A stretch of 64,000 bases of DNA from Trichomonas vaginalis G3 (GCF_026262505.1 NC_067206.1:27171896-27235895); one strand, 5' to 3'. Shown: positions 55,448 to 63,534, numbered from the stretch's first letter. The notes: a model not told the origin generated them from the letters alone. Program-made: numbers and translations.

Positions 55448-55802
55448 TGTCCTGTCGGAAGGAAGAACTTTTTCTGTCGGAAGGAAGAACTGTTTCTGTC
55501 GGAAGGAAGAACTGTTTCTGTCGGAAGGAAGAACTTTTTCTGTCGGAAGGAAGAACTTTTTCTGTCGGAAGGAAAAACTTTTTCTGAAGTTCGACCAAAA
55601 AGTTCTCAATTTTCGAAAATTTGAATGGTTTACGGACGAACAACAGGAAATTTTTTTCCAGTTGTCAGGAAATTTTTTTCTTGTCGGAAGGAAGGACTCG
55701 GAATGCCAGAAGGAAAAACTTTTTCTGTCGGAAGGAAGGACTCGGAATGCCAGAAGGAAGGACTTGGAATGTCGGAAGGAAGGACTCGGAATGCCAGAAG
55801 GA
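55448..55802 (+). repeat. Tandem repeats TGTCGGAAGGAAGAACTTTT
   Basis: About six units of roughly 24 bases at 55,448-55,580 and a second set at about 55,680-55,802, where some units read GACTCGGAATGCCAGAAGGA instead. Several reading frames on both strands stay open through them (for example repeated CRKEELFLSEGRT), a consequence of the unit length. I see no reliable gene here. Confidence 0.75.
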
Positions 55803-55876
55803 TTTGACAAGACAATTTACTTTATAGAGCTACCTGAGCCATCTTTGGTGTCAAGCTTGAAAAATAAATGGTTCAT

Positions 55877-56716
55877 CTACCCTGCTTGTTTGAAGTTGTC
55901 AAAATACTCTGTTATTTTTTCTTTCAGTAGCGGTAAGTCTTCTTTGAATGTAAGTATTGTACAACCTTTCATATCATAGTGTGTTTGAGGTAACGTATCT
56001 TGAACTATCTGTTTAACATCTTCATTTGGTGTCATTGAAATCGGTAAGTTTTCGCGATAGAACCAATTTCTGTCAGATTTGTAAATCTTAGCAAGGTCGT
56101 AAAAGCTTTTGTTGTTTCTTCTGACTAAATGCAACATAACCATATCTCTGTCTTCTTCATTTTCCATCTCTTCAGTGTAAATCATATACTTATAGTTCTT
56201 TTCCTTTCCTTTTGGTACCGAACGTGGTATTCTTTTCTGTATGTTTTTGTCTTTTGCTTCAAGCTTGTTCTCTAGCTCTTCACGTTCTTGTCTATGAATT
56301 TCGTCAAGAAGTTTACAAACATACCAAGCATAACGAGGCGAAGCCCACATTGCAACAGCATTTACAAGAAGTCTATGTACATAATATCCTCTCAAACCGT
56401 TTGGCAATTTTTCACGATTTTCATGAGTTTTAGGCGAGTAAGATTTTTTACTTACTCGCTGTTCTTCACTGTTTTCAGAAAAAAGTATGTCTCGCTGTGC
56501 TTCGCTCAAAAATTCTTGTGTGCTTTGGTTCCTAAACCAGTCTTGTGGTTTCTTAGTATCTGGAGCAAAACATGCTGTCAAAATACTTTGCATTTGGTAC
56601 ATATCGTCTTTGACCGAACGAATGAGACGTAACTGTTTGTTAAACTGAACCCACTCATATTCTTCATTTATAGCTTCATGGACTATAACTGTTGTTGTGT
56701 TCTCTGTTGTTGACAT
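55877..56716 (-). CDS. KilA-N domain protein, 279 aa
   Basis: ATG at 56,716 (MSTTENTTTVIVHEA). The KilA-N fold is recognisable from KKPQDWFRNQSTQEFLSEAQ to GLRGYYVHRLLVNAVAMWAS then PRYAWYVCKLLDEI, with a C-terminal domain (KYMIYTEEMENEEDRDMVML) of the kind that follows KilA-N in large DNA viruses. KilA-N proteins are DNA-binding and common in nucleocytoplasmic viruses and phages. A hairpin sequence (56,434-56,459) lies in frame inside the KilA-N domain. Confidence 0.75.
   Translation of the reverse strand: MSTTENTTTVIVHEAINEEYEWVQFNKQLRLIRSVKDDMYQMQSILTACFAPDTKKPQDWFRNQSTQEFLSEAQRDILFSENSEEQRVSKKSYSPKTHENREKLPNGLRGYYVHRLLVNAVAMWASPRYAWYVCKLLDEIHRQEREELENKLEAKDKNIQKRIPRSVPKGKEKNYKYMIYTEEMENEEDRDMVMLHLVRRNNKSFYDLAKIYKSDRNWFYRENLPISMTPNEDVKQIVQDTLPQTHYDMKGCTILTFKEDLPLLKEKITEYFDNFKQAG
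56418..56479. repeat. 60-bp palindromic element, copy within KilA-N coding
   Basis: Hairpin GCGAGTAAG (56,434-56,442) pairs with CTTACTCGC (56,451-56,459). The element with its flanks (TTTTCATGAG to GTTCTTCACTGTTTTC) recurs at about 56,794-56,856, outside the gene. In the protein it encodes the stretch EEQRVSKKSYSPK. Confidence 0.7.
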
Positions 56717-56793
56717 ATCTGTCTTTACATACAAAATAAAAAAATTTGTTAGAAAAAACTAACTTTATTTTTTCTATCTTAAGGAAATTCACT

Positions 56794-56856
56794 GTTTTCA
56801 TAGAGTTTTGGCGACTAAGTTTTTTTACTTACTCGCTGTTCTTCACTGTTTTCGTA
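56794..56856. repeat. 60-bp palindromic element, intergenic copy
   Basis: About 90% identical to 56,418-56,479. Here it lies upstream of the KilA-N gene and not in coding sequence, which argues that the unit can move or be copied independently. Confidence 0.65.
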
Positions 56857-56931
56857 CGGAATCTCTTCTCTCGGTTTTCCGAGGGAAGCAATCTTATGCC
56901 ATTTTACTCAGATTTTTGTGCTGAATTCAGC

Positions 56932-56992
56932 AAAAATATATTTTAGGGTAGAAGGTTAGATCTAACCTGTCTTCTACCCTCTTTTCTACCCC
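56932..56992 (+). repeat. Stem element, copy 3
   Basis: AAAATATATTTTAGGGTAGA, then AGGTTAGATCTAACCTG, then TCTTCTACCC. GGGTAGAAG and CTTCTACCC form the outer stem around the inner palindrome. It lies between the 3' end of one minus-strand gene and the 5' region of the next. Confidence 0.7.
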
Positions 56993-57031
56993 AGTTATTT
57001 TATAAGCGTTTTACATGGTAAACGTTATTTT

Positions 57032-57240
57032 TACATGTATTTTTCAGCAACTTCGTCAAATAATTTTATAGCACTATCTATCTCATCTACTTCAAACGTT
57101 TCTTTACCTTTTATGGGAGCACCATACATTTTCTCAAACTTTTCGAGTAGTTCTGTTTCAGCAGCTCTCATATCGTTAACTAACACAACCTTGACTCTAT
57201 TGACTGTACTGTCATATCTTAGAGTTATATTATATGTCCT
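57032..57240 (-). other. Coding-looking remnant
   Basis: A minus-strand frame reads RTYNITLRYDSTVNRVKVVL and ends KLFDEVAEKYM. It has no good start and joins the next gene's 3' end. It may be a small gene or a leftover; not recognised. Confidence 0.35.
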
Positions 57241-57242
57241 TC

Positions 57243-58340
57243 CTATCTTATATCTTTTGTGTTGAAGTCCTTCGGTTTCTGAACGATGTAAAGTAAGCCT
57301 TCACTGCAACGTTCTGAGTCGAATAAACCATATGTTATGAAGTTATATCCAACAACTGGGTCAATCCATAACAAAACTATTGGTATAAGACTTTTGTCTA
57401 TAAGATATGCTGTAGTTCCATAGAATCTTACCGATATCATAAGCTCAGGATTTCTTGTCAAAATTTTCTGAGTAGAAGCAATTCTAACCCAGTCCTTTGC
57501 TTTCTTTCCAGATGGAGATAAAATGTCTGACAAAGAATATTTGTTGTATTTCTTTGAGTATCTTACGTTTAAATCACCTATTCTAACCACTTTGGTGTCA
57601 TTGTCTATCTTTCCAACTGTTTCAAACTCATTGTTTGACATTTCTTTCTTTAAGTCAGCATAGTCGTTTCTCATACGTTCTATCTCTTTGACGGAGTAGT
57701 TATATTTCCTCATTGCTGCTTTACATTTAGAACATTGTGGGTTCATTTTTGCGTTATATTCTGAAACCTTACCTGCTAAAACAACCAAGGCGTCAATGGT
57801 TTTCTTTAAATCTGAAGCAGTTGGTTTTATCTGTTCATTCCATACCTTACCTCTTCTATCTTTATCTCTTATCTGCCATACACATTTTGCAACTAACGAA
57901 ACAAAGTTGTCGTAGGTCTTAAACTCCCGGGTTTTGTAAAGGTCAGAAACATTCTTATATACCATGTCGCAATCTTTGTCCATAACCTTATGGTTGCAAT
58001 GAAATCCTAGAAACTCATAGTTTACCTTTCGTATGAACTTCTTTATTTCTACTGAGTCAGTTGCTTTGACTTCTATTTCATCGAATTCTGGAATAGTAAG
58101 CTTTTGTTGTTGGATTTCAGGAAGTTTAGGTAGATGGTCAATAATATCCTGCATTTCATAAAGATATTGTTCATTTGTTTCATCTTTTGCAGTGCAATCT
58201 AAATCTCCTTGGAGAAGTTCTTGCTTTATCTTCTGGATTTCTGTTTCGAAAGTATATGAAGAAGGAATGAAGCTTTTCATCTCTACTAACATTGAAGTTG
58301 GGTTCATGACTAACGAGTTTGGTGCTGTTGTTGCTAACAT
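57243..58340 (-). CDS. KilA-N-like protein with CxxC pair, 365 aa
   Basis: ATG at 58,340 (MLATTAPNSLVMNPTSMLVE), preceded by the T-rich promoter-like block. The N-terminal half is acidic and helical. A CSKC pair near residue 213 precedes a coiled segment, and the C-terminal third (YSLSDILSPSGKKAKDWVRI then RFYGTTAYLIDKSLIPIVLL and WIDPVVGYNF) fits a KilA-N-like DNA-binding fold. Probably a DNA-binding or regulatory protein of the element; the family call is moderate. Confidence 0.6.
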   Translation of the reverse strand: MLATTAPNSLVMNPTSMLVEMKSFIPSSYTFETEIQKIKQELLQGDLDCTAKDETNEQYLYEMQDIIDHLPKLPEIQQQKLTIPEFDEIEVKATDSVEIKKFIRKVNYEFLGFHCNHKVMDKDCDMVYKNVSDLYKTREFKTYDNFVSLVAKCVWQIRDKDRRGKVWNEQIKPTASDLKKTIDALVVLAGKVSEYNAKMNPQCSKCKAAMRKYNYSVKEIERMRNDYADLKKEMSNNEFETVGKIDNDTKVVRIGDLNVRYSKKYNKYSLSDILSPSGKKAKDWVRIASTQKILTRNPELMISVRFYGTTAYLIDKSLIPIVLLWIDPVVGYNFITYGLFDSERCSEGLLYIVQKPKDFNTKDIR

Positions 58341-58375
58341 GTTCTTACAATAAAAATAAAAAAATATTTTTTTAA
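58341..58375 (-). promoter_or_regulatory. T/A promoter-like block before the KilA-N-like gene
   Basis: On the minus strand TATTTTTTTATTTTTATTG, then AAGAACATG. Same design as the other genes of the element. Confidence 0.5.
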
Positions 58376-58455
58376 AAAAACCAACTTTATTTTTTATGTT
58401 TTTTATGTTTTTTGTGAAAGTGTCAAAATTCAAGAGTTTTGTGTGTTTTCTACGA

Positions 58456-58515
58456 TGGTAGAAAAGAGGGTAGAAAAGAGGTTAGATCTAACCTTCTACC
58501 CTAAATTATATTTTT
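58456..58515 (-). repeat. Stem element, copy 4 (inverted)
   Basis: GGGTAGAAAAGAGGTTAGAT through CTAACCTTCTACCC to AAATTATATTTTT. It again lies between consecutive minus-strand genes. Confidence 0.7.
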
Positions 58516-58534
58516 GTCGAAAAAAATGGTTCAT

Positions 58535-59071
58535 TTACTCACAATATTTTTTTACAAAACGACCCCAAACTTTTAACTTCTTTTCTGCAGCTTCTAATGA
58601 AACTTTAGCGAGTTCATATTCTCTAAATTCTCTTTTTAAATCTTCTTGTTCCCATTGGTCTAGTTCGTATGGAGAGTCTCTATAACCAGAACATATCTCA
58701 CGTTCATGTTCTATTTGTTTTTCATGCATTTTTCTAACTTCTTCTTCGAACAAAGGTTTTGCATTCTCTACTGTATCTTCAAGTTCTTCTTCATCTAATT
58801 TCTCATGAACTTTCTTGTCTATGGAGTCCAGAATTTTTCCAACTGCTATGCAATATTTTGGAGAAGCCCACATTGCTATATAGTTTACAAGTCTTGGGTC
58901 TACATACATTCCTCTAACCTGTTTGATTTCATCCGGAATTCCTGCATGAATTTTGTATAAAAAGCAACCCGCCGTTTTCCGCGGGTTGGTATATTCTTCA
59001 CAAAATGCTTGTTTTGAGGTCGAGCCACTTTTGGCTCCACCGTATTTTTTCAACCAAAACTCATTTTTCAA
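58535..59071 (-). CDS. KilA-N domain protein (start uncertain)
   Basis: Frame of 178 codons with the KilA-N signature RGMYVDPRLVNYIAMWASPK then YCIAVGKILDSI, followed by a long charged helix. It is related to the 55.9 kb KilA-N protein (both read AMWASP). The 5' end overlaps the gene upstream by a few bases and is not settled. A GC-rich hairpin (58,965-58,988, AACCCGC/GCGGGTT) lies in frame, at the same place in the fold as the hairpin in the other KilA-N gene. Confidence 0.65.
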   Translation of the reverse strand: MKNEFWLKKYGGAKSGSTSKQAFCEEYTNPRKTAGCFLYKIHAGIPDEIKQVRGMYVDPRLVNYIAMWASPKYCIAVGKILDSIDKKVHEKLDEEELEDTVENAKPLFEEEVRKMHEKQIEHEREICSGYRDSPYELDQWEQEDLKREFREYELAKVSLEAAEKKLKVWGRFVKKYCE

Positions 59072-59928
59072 TACTTTTTCAGCACTTCTCCGTAGTTATA
59101 TATGAAAGACAATTCGAGATAAAAGTCGTAGTACAATGGAACAATATGTTGCACACCATTTGTTGTGAACCAAACTTGAAAGTCAGAGAAACTGTTACTA
59201 GGTGGTTCGTAGAATTTAGAAGCAAAGTCATAAAAGTCCTTACCAATACATAGAAAACTGTTGTTGCTTGAACTGAAACTTGCATGACACATAACATTTT
59301 GAGGGTCAAACACGTTTCTATAAACTGTCAAATCTGCTGGTGGGCGTATAAACCAGAACGGACCGTCAGGTGGCAATGGTTCGTTCTGGTTTAGTAACCG
59401 AAGAAATTGTGCCCAAGAACGTTTGTCTACTTGCCAAAATAAAAACTGTGTATCTCTTGGAGGGTTATTTTCAATCCTTTGAAATGAAACGGTGGAGTTC
59501 ATCTTGTCATATTCTAGTTTCAGATAGTATGTTCCATTTAGTAAAGAATCGTATTTTTCTTGAAATTCCCAGTAGTATTTGTTTATTTGAGTTTGAAAGT
59601 CATTTAGAGTCTTCTCAAGACTTTCGTCTGAACGAACTGTAAAGATTCTCATTTCATCAAATTTGTCTATTAGACCATCATGACCTCTATACCGCCCATG
59701 AAAATATACTGCGAACATAAATGCGTTAGTTCTTTTTGAAAACAAAACTTTTCTAAATCCTATTGCCTTTGCATCTGAAGGACTTTGAAGCCAACGAATT
59801 GGAAAGTCAAACCTGTAAGCACCGGATGAAATTTCTTCATCTGATATTGTCCTACCGGCATTTGTAAAGATATAGTCTAACGGTTTTGTATCTGCTACTT
59901 TTGTTCTTTGTTTTTCAACCTGAAACAT
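59068..59928 (-). CDS. Unknown Polinton protein, 286 aa
   Basis: ATG at 59,928 (MFQVEKQRTKVADTKPLDYI). Aromatic- and beta-rich (FAVYFHGRYRGHDGLIDKF, DTQFLFWQVDKRSWAQFLRL). No family is recognised. It could be a structural or fibre-related protein; that is inference from composition only. Its 3' end overlaps the following KilA-N frame. Confidence 0.5.
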   Translation of the reverse strand: MFQVEKQRTKVADTKPLDYIFTNAGRTISDEEISSGAYRFDFPIRWLQSPSDAKAIGFRKVLFSKRTNAFMFAVYFHGRYRGHDGLIDKFDEMRIFTVRSDESLEKTLNDFQTQINKYYWEFQEKYDSLLNGTYYLKLEYDKMNSTVSFQRIENNPPRDTQFLFWQVDKRSWAQFLRLLNQNEPLPPDGPFWFIRPPADLTVYRNVFDPQNVMCHASFSSSNNSFLCIGKDFYDFASKFYEPPSNSFSDFQVWFTTNGVQHIVPLYYDFYLELSFIYNYGEVLKKY

Positions 59929-59998
59929 TTAATATATGTAAAAATATACTGTTTTAAAAAAAATGTTTTAAAAAAGTATGCCATTTCATATTTCTCAT

Positions 59999-60718
59999 CT
60001 AACAAACAAGTTGTCTGACTGCTTGAGGGTTAGGTTGGTACCATTCGAACTTGACACTTGCAATTCCTTCAATTGCATTCAAAATATCTGAGTCGGAGTC
60101 AAACATTTGTTCTCTCTTTGTAGTCTTGAAAGCGTCAAGAAGTTGTGCGGCTGTTGTGACATTGCCATGTGCATAGTATATATGACCGTCCAAATCTGTT
60201 ATAGTTAGTCTGAGATTGTATCCTTTCTTATTTCCATCTTGAATGGCAGCAAGTACTCCCATGAAGCCTTCTTTGTTCTTTCCTTCGTCAAAGTTTACTG
60301 TAAAGGTTCGACCAGATGTAATTTGACTTCTAACTTCACGATACTTCTCATATGCATATCTTGTTCTTTCCATGGGAGCATGTGCGTCTTCACCCTTTCC
60401 TTTTTTCCTTCTCAAAGGATGCAATTGTTCGTCATGTTTCCAGTAGAATCTGGCAAAGCCGTCGTGTCCCTCAACCTGTGGCTCACTAACATTGAAAGGC
60501 ATGTCCATAAGACGTTCTTCTTCTAACCTCTCTAGTCTGTTTGGATAATTGGCACGTGCTGTTTCCAAATCCATTTCGTAGCGAAGACCAGACAATTTGT
60601 CATAGACTTTTATGGGTCTTCCCTTCCTATATTTAAACTTCTTTGAAACTCTCCAACCATATCTTTCTAACTCTGCTTTTATTCTAGCAGACCTTCTGTC
60701 CATTCTATACGGTGGCAT
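59999..60718 (-). CDS. Unknown basic Polinton protein, 239 aa
   Basis: ATG at 60,718 (MPPYRMDRRSARIKAELERY) chosen because it directly follows the TATTTTTTTATTTTTATAG block; an upstream extension is unlikely. The N-terminal half is Arg/Lys-rich, while the C-terminal half (RTFTVNFDEGKNKEGFMGVL, YNLRLTITDLDGHIYYAHGN) is a compact alpha/beta domain. No family is recognised; nucleic-acid binding is plausible. Confidence 0.5.
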   Translation of the reverse strand: MPPYRMDRRSARIKAELERYGWRVSKKFKYRKGRPIKVYDKLSGLRYEMDLETARANYPNRLERLEEERLMDMPFNVSEPQVEGHDGFARFYWKHDEQLHPLRRKKGKGEDAHAPMERTRYAYEKYREVRSQITSGRTFTVNFDEGKNKEGFMGVLAAIQDGNKKGYNLRLTITDLDGHIYYAHGNVTTAAQLLDAFKTTKREQMFDSDSDILNAIEGIASVKFEWYQPNPQAVRQLVC

Positions 60719-60745
60719 TTCTATAAAAATAAAAAAATATACTGT
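60719..60745 (-). promoter_or_regulatory. T/A promoter-like block
   Basis: On the minus strand CAGTATATTTTTTTATTTTT, then ATAGAAATG. A CAGTATATTTTTAC variant also precedes the 59,928 gene. Confidence 0.5.
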
Positions 60746-60746
60746 T

Positions 60747-61331
60747 TTAAAATGGTATGCCATATAGCTTCTTGAATTTGTTAAGATGTATTTGAACGTA
60801 TTTTCCATCTGTATCTCTAGCGTTTACATGAGCATAGCCCGCCTTAGTAAAACATACTTGTAATTTCCTATAGTTTACGCCGGTATAAAAGTAGAAAGAG
60901 TCTTGTTCTTCGCTATAGTAGTAAAACTCAAACGTATGCTCGCCATAGTCTGTAATTTCAATTGCTTCATCTTCTAGTTCGTCGACAAATTCGAATACAA
61001 TATCTCGAAATTTGCCTATGTTCTTATTGTTTTCAGAACAAGTGACCCAACGCAAGTTTTCAAGTCTATTGTCGTTTCTTATATGGTTTATATGGTCTAC
61101 AAAAGGTAAATTGTTAGGGTTCGGTATAAAATGAGTTGCAATGACAACATGTTTAAAATAGTTTTTTCCACTCATCTTCATATTAGCATATCCGTCATTT
61201 CGCTCCCATCCGCTTAAAACTCTTTTTGTCTTTTTGTTTCTGACTTCAAATGACTCACAACAGTGAATTTCATATTTCTCATCTAACAAACAAGTTTCCC
61301 AACGGTCTGTTCCAACAAACTCAGCGTACAT
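60747..61331 (-). CDS. NUMOD4/HNH endonuclease, 194 aa
   Basis: ATG at 61,331 (MYAEFVGTDRWETCLLDEKY). A NUMOD4-like start (WETCLLDEKYEIHCCESFEV) is followed by an HNH core (FKHVVIATHFIPNPNNLPFV, DHINHIRNDNRLENLRWVTC, SENNKN) and a C-terminal domain that probably binds DNA. Such proteins are homing-type endonucleases that spread by cutting DNA. The first 150 bases, with the promoter block, are duplicated at 53.18 kb. Confidence 0.85.
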   Translation of the reverse strand: MYAEFVGTDRWETCLLDEKYEIHCCESFEVRNKKTKRVLSGWERNDGYANMKMSGKNYFKHVVIATHFIPNPNNLPFVDHINHIRNDNRLENLRWVTCSENNKNIGKFRDIVFEFVDELEDEAIEITDYGEHTFEFYYYSEEQDSFYFYTGVNYRKLQVCFTKAGYAHVNARDTDGKYVQIHLNKFKKLYGIPF

Positions 61332-61360
61332 TTCAAATAAAATAAAAAAATATTTTTTTT
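61332..61360 (-). promoter_or_regulatory. T/A promoter-like block before the HNH gene
   Basis: On the minus strand AATATTTTTTTATTTTATTTG, then AAATG. It nearly matches the block before the chimeric gene at 53,178. Confidence 0.5.
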
Positions 61361-61377
61361 GAAAAATGTTTTTTCCT

Positions 61378-61968
61378 TTACTTAACATAACCACCAGCTA
61401 CCATAAGTCTTTGACGCCAACCCATACCAGCTAATGAAGGTTGACTTGGTTTAGTTTGGAAACTAAACTTTGGTTTTGGTTTATCTTCAGTTTTTGGTTT
61501 TTCTTCTTCTATCGGTTTTTCGTCACTTTTCGGTTCCTCTGACTTTACCCCACTTGCAGGTATGGTTGTGTCGTCAACCTCTTCGTAAATATCATATGCC
61601 ATTTGTTTTTGTTTTCCTTTCAACTTTTTGTGTTTGTTGTAAAGTTTAGAATATTTCGACTCTAAGTCAATGAGATGTTCTATAATGAACTGTTTGTCAG
61701 TGAAGTAAACTTTTCCATCTGTTGTCTCGAAAGCTCCTTCAGACTTCAATATTTTATTTGTGAGAGTCTGTTTCTTTTTTGAGATACTAGCCGTTCCATT
61801 TCTATGAAAAGTGACTTTGTAGTTAGGGTTTGAGTTACCAGACCTGGCACTTTCTATTATTGAATTTTTCTCTTCATCTGTAAGTTCTTTGACAGGTTTT
61901 GACAATGGTTCTGAACTTTTTGTTTGTGGTGTCAAATCTACCGTTTCAACTTCTTCGGTCATTTTCAT
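61378..61968 (-). CDS. Unknown Polinton protein, Lys/Glu/Pro-rich, 196 aa
   Basis: ATG at 61,968 (MKMTEEVETVDLTPQTKSS). A central folded part (YKVTFHRNGTASISKKKQTL, TDGKVYFTDKQFIIEHLIDL) is flanked by disordered charged regions. The C-terminus (LAGMGWRQRLMVAGGYVK) is distinct and may be a short functional peptide. No family is recognised. It is preceded by a TTTTTTACTGAGATGAAA-type leader, unlike the T/A block of most genes here. Confidence 0.5.
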   Translation of the reverse strand: MKMTEEVETVDLTPQTKSSEPLSKPVKELTDEEKNSIIESARSGNSNPNYKVTFHRNGTASISKKKQTLTNKILKSEGAFETTDGKVYFTDKQFIIEHLIDLESKYSKLYNKHKKLKGKQKQMAYDIYEEVDDTTIPASGVKSEEPKSDEKPIEEEKPKTEDKPKPKFSFQTKPSQPSLAGMGWRQRLMVAGGYVK

Positions 61969-61985
61969 CTCAGTAAAAAATTTTA
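61969..61985 (-). promoter_or_regulatory. TTTTTACTGAG leader, copy 1
   Basis: Minus strand TTTTTTACTGAG directly before ATGAAAATG. The same sequence stands before the small gene at 62,138, so it may be a second promoter class or a conserved 5' leader. Confidence 0.45.
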
Positions 61986-62138
61986 GTTTGGTTTGTTTTC
62001 AACTGGTTGTTTAGGTTTTTTAAGTCGGTCTAAAACTTCTTGAGGTATAGGAAGGACTTGACAAACACGTGGTTGTGTAACTGCTGGAAGTCGACAAATC
62101 CATCTTGAACCCATTTGTCTTAAAGCTGTATTGTTCAT
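61983..62138 (-). CDS. Small Polinton protein, 51 aa
   Basis: MNNTALRQMGSRWICRLPAV, TQPRVCQVLPIPQEVLDRLK, then a short basic tail. Too short for usual thresholds; accepted because it fills the gap between two genes on the same strand and shares the TTTTTTACTGAGATGAAATG leader with its neighbour. No family is recognised. Confidence 0.5.
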   Translation of the reverse strand: MNNTALRQMGSRWICRLPAVTQPRVCQVLPIPQEVLDRLKKPKQPVENKPN

Positions 62139-62156
62139 TTCATCTCAGTAAAAAAC
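62139..62156 (-). promoter_or_regulatory. TTTTTACTGAG leader, copy 2
   Basis: Minus strand TTTTTTACTGAGATGAAATG, nearly the same as copy 1. Confidence 0.45.
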
Positions 62157-62157
62157 T

Positions 62158-62559
62158 TTACATTCCCCAAGTTTGAGGTGGTTGAGGTTGGTTGTTGTTT
62201 ACCCACTGTTGTGCATGGTTATATCCTCTGTTAAAGAATCTTTCACCTTGGTCCATATAGTGTCCTGCTTGGTTATAGTAGTCATTTGCTTTGTTATAGT
62301 AGTTTCCTGCTTGTCTTCCTACATTGTCCATCCATCCTTGAACTTTTCCTCTTGTTTCAGGATTTGGAATAAGATTTGCTGCATCTCGTGCTACATCCCA
62401 ACCTTTCTGTACGGTTTGTATAATAGGTTGCGCTTTCTCTTTAAGTATACCTAAAGTACTCAAAATCTTCCTTCCAATTCCAAATGCACCTCTGGCTAGT
62501 GTTCCCACTGCGGGCAAAAATCTAGATGCGACTCCTGCTAATGCGCCAAATAAACCCAT
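62158..62559 (-). CDS. Small protein with amphipathic N-terminus, 133 aa
   Basis: ATG at 62,559. The first 40 residues (MGLFGALAGVASRFLPAVGT, LARGAFGIGRKILSTLGIL) form a Gly/Ala/Leu-rich amphipathic stretch like membrane-active minor capsid peptides (for example adenovirus protein VI); the rest is Asn/Gln/Tyr-rich (YYNKANDYYNQAGHYMDQGE). A role in membrane penetration or as an internal capsid protein is inference only. It is divergent from the integrase gene, the two starts being about 17 bases apart. Confidence 0.5.
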   Translation of the reverse strand: MGLFGALAGVASRFLPAVGTLARGAFGIGRKILSTLGILKEKAQPIIQTVQKGWDVARDAANLIPNPETRGKVQGWMDNVGRQAGNYYNKANDYYNQAGHYMDQGERFFNRGYNHAQQWVNNNQPQPPQTWGM

Positions 62560-62575
62560 TTCTTATGGGTTAAAA

Positions 62576-63534
62576 ATGACGAATTCAAACAAGGACCCGT
62601 ATGTTTCTAAAGCGACAAAGAAAGCACTCATGGTAAAAATCTTTAGTTCAACACCAAATGCTTGGTTTATGGATATCTTGGAAAACATTCCGAGGTATAG
62701 AGAAGATGGACCTCCATACTGGCTAATATTTGTTGGTCAAAACACAAGATACTGTGAAGCCATACCATTATGGTCCAAAAATATTTTAGATGTGAAAACT
62801 GCTTTGACAATATTCGTTGACAAATACCATCCAACAAAACTGACATCTGACTGTGAAAGTTCTTTCAAATCAGACGATATTAAAAACTATCTGCGTTCAA
62901 AAAATGTAAACCAATATTTCATTGTCGACCAAAACCATTCTGCTCTTGGTGTCATTGACAGTTGTATAAAAATCTTAAGAGACTTAAACCAACCACAAGG
63001 TGGTGAAGCAAATGAAATGTCATATGACGACAAATATAGACACTTCTCCATGGCAAAGATGAGACAAGTTTTAAATATTTACAATACCCGTAAACAAAAA
63101 GGTTTGGGAAACCACTCCCCCGAAGAAATGAAAAACAACCCTGACTTAGAGAAAGACTATATATTTAATAGTTTAGTCAAAAGAGACAAAAAGAAAGAAT
63201 GCCAGGCTTCAAACTTCAGAAAGGTGACAAAGTAAAAATAGAAATACCTAAACGCGACCCATATGAAAATACTATTGACTATGACAACAATGGGAACTCG
63301 ACAGGTACTCACATTCGTGTTCGTAAAAATAGAAGAAAGTATACAAGAGAATATTATGAAGTTTTAGGCAAACATGGCAAAATGTACAGACTGCAAGCAG
63401 AAGATAAAACTACTATTGTCAGACCTCGTTTCAAACTTGTTAAGGTTCAAGGTGGTATACTTTCAAAGACAGTTCCTAACAAATATAAGACAACTCCTGA
63501 CGAATATGCTAAAGAAGTTGAAAATGACGACTAA
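62576..63534 (+). CDS. Retroviral-type integrase part (about one break)
   Basis: Core domain: NAWFMDILENIPRY, then YWLIFVGQNTRYCEAIPLW, KLTSDCESSF and NHSALGVIDSCIKILRDLNQ. The C-terminal part (KGDKVKIEIPKRD, EYYEVLGKHGKMYRLQAEDK) is an SH3-like DNA-binding tail. It is related in plan to the integrase of the older element but clearly a different lineage. In the family it inserts the element into host DNA. Confidence 0.8.

Noticed and set aside
55357-55827. Several overlapping protein frames in the 24-base repeats
   Set aside because: They arise from repeat length and are open in too many frames at once.
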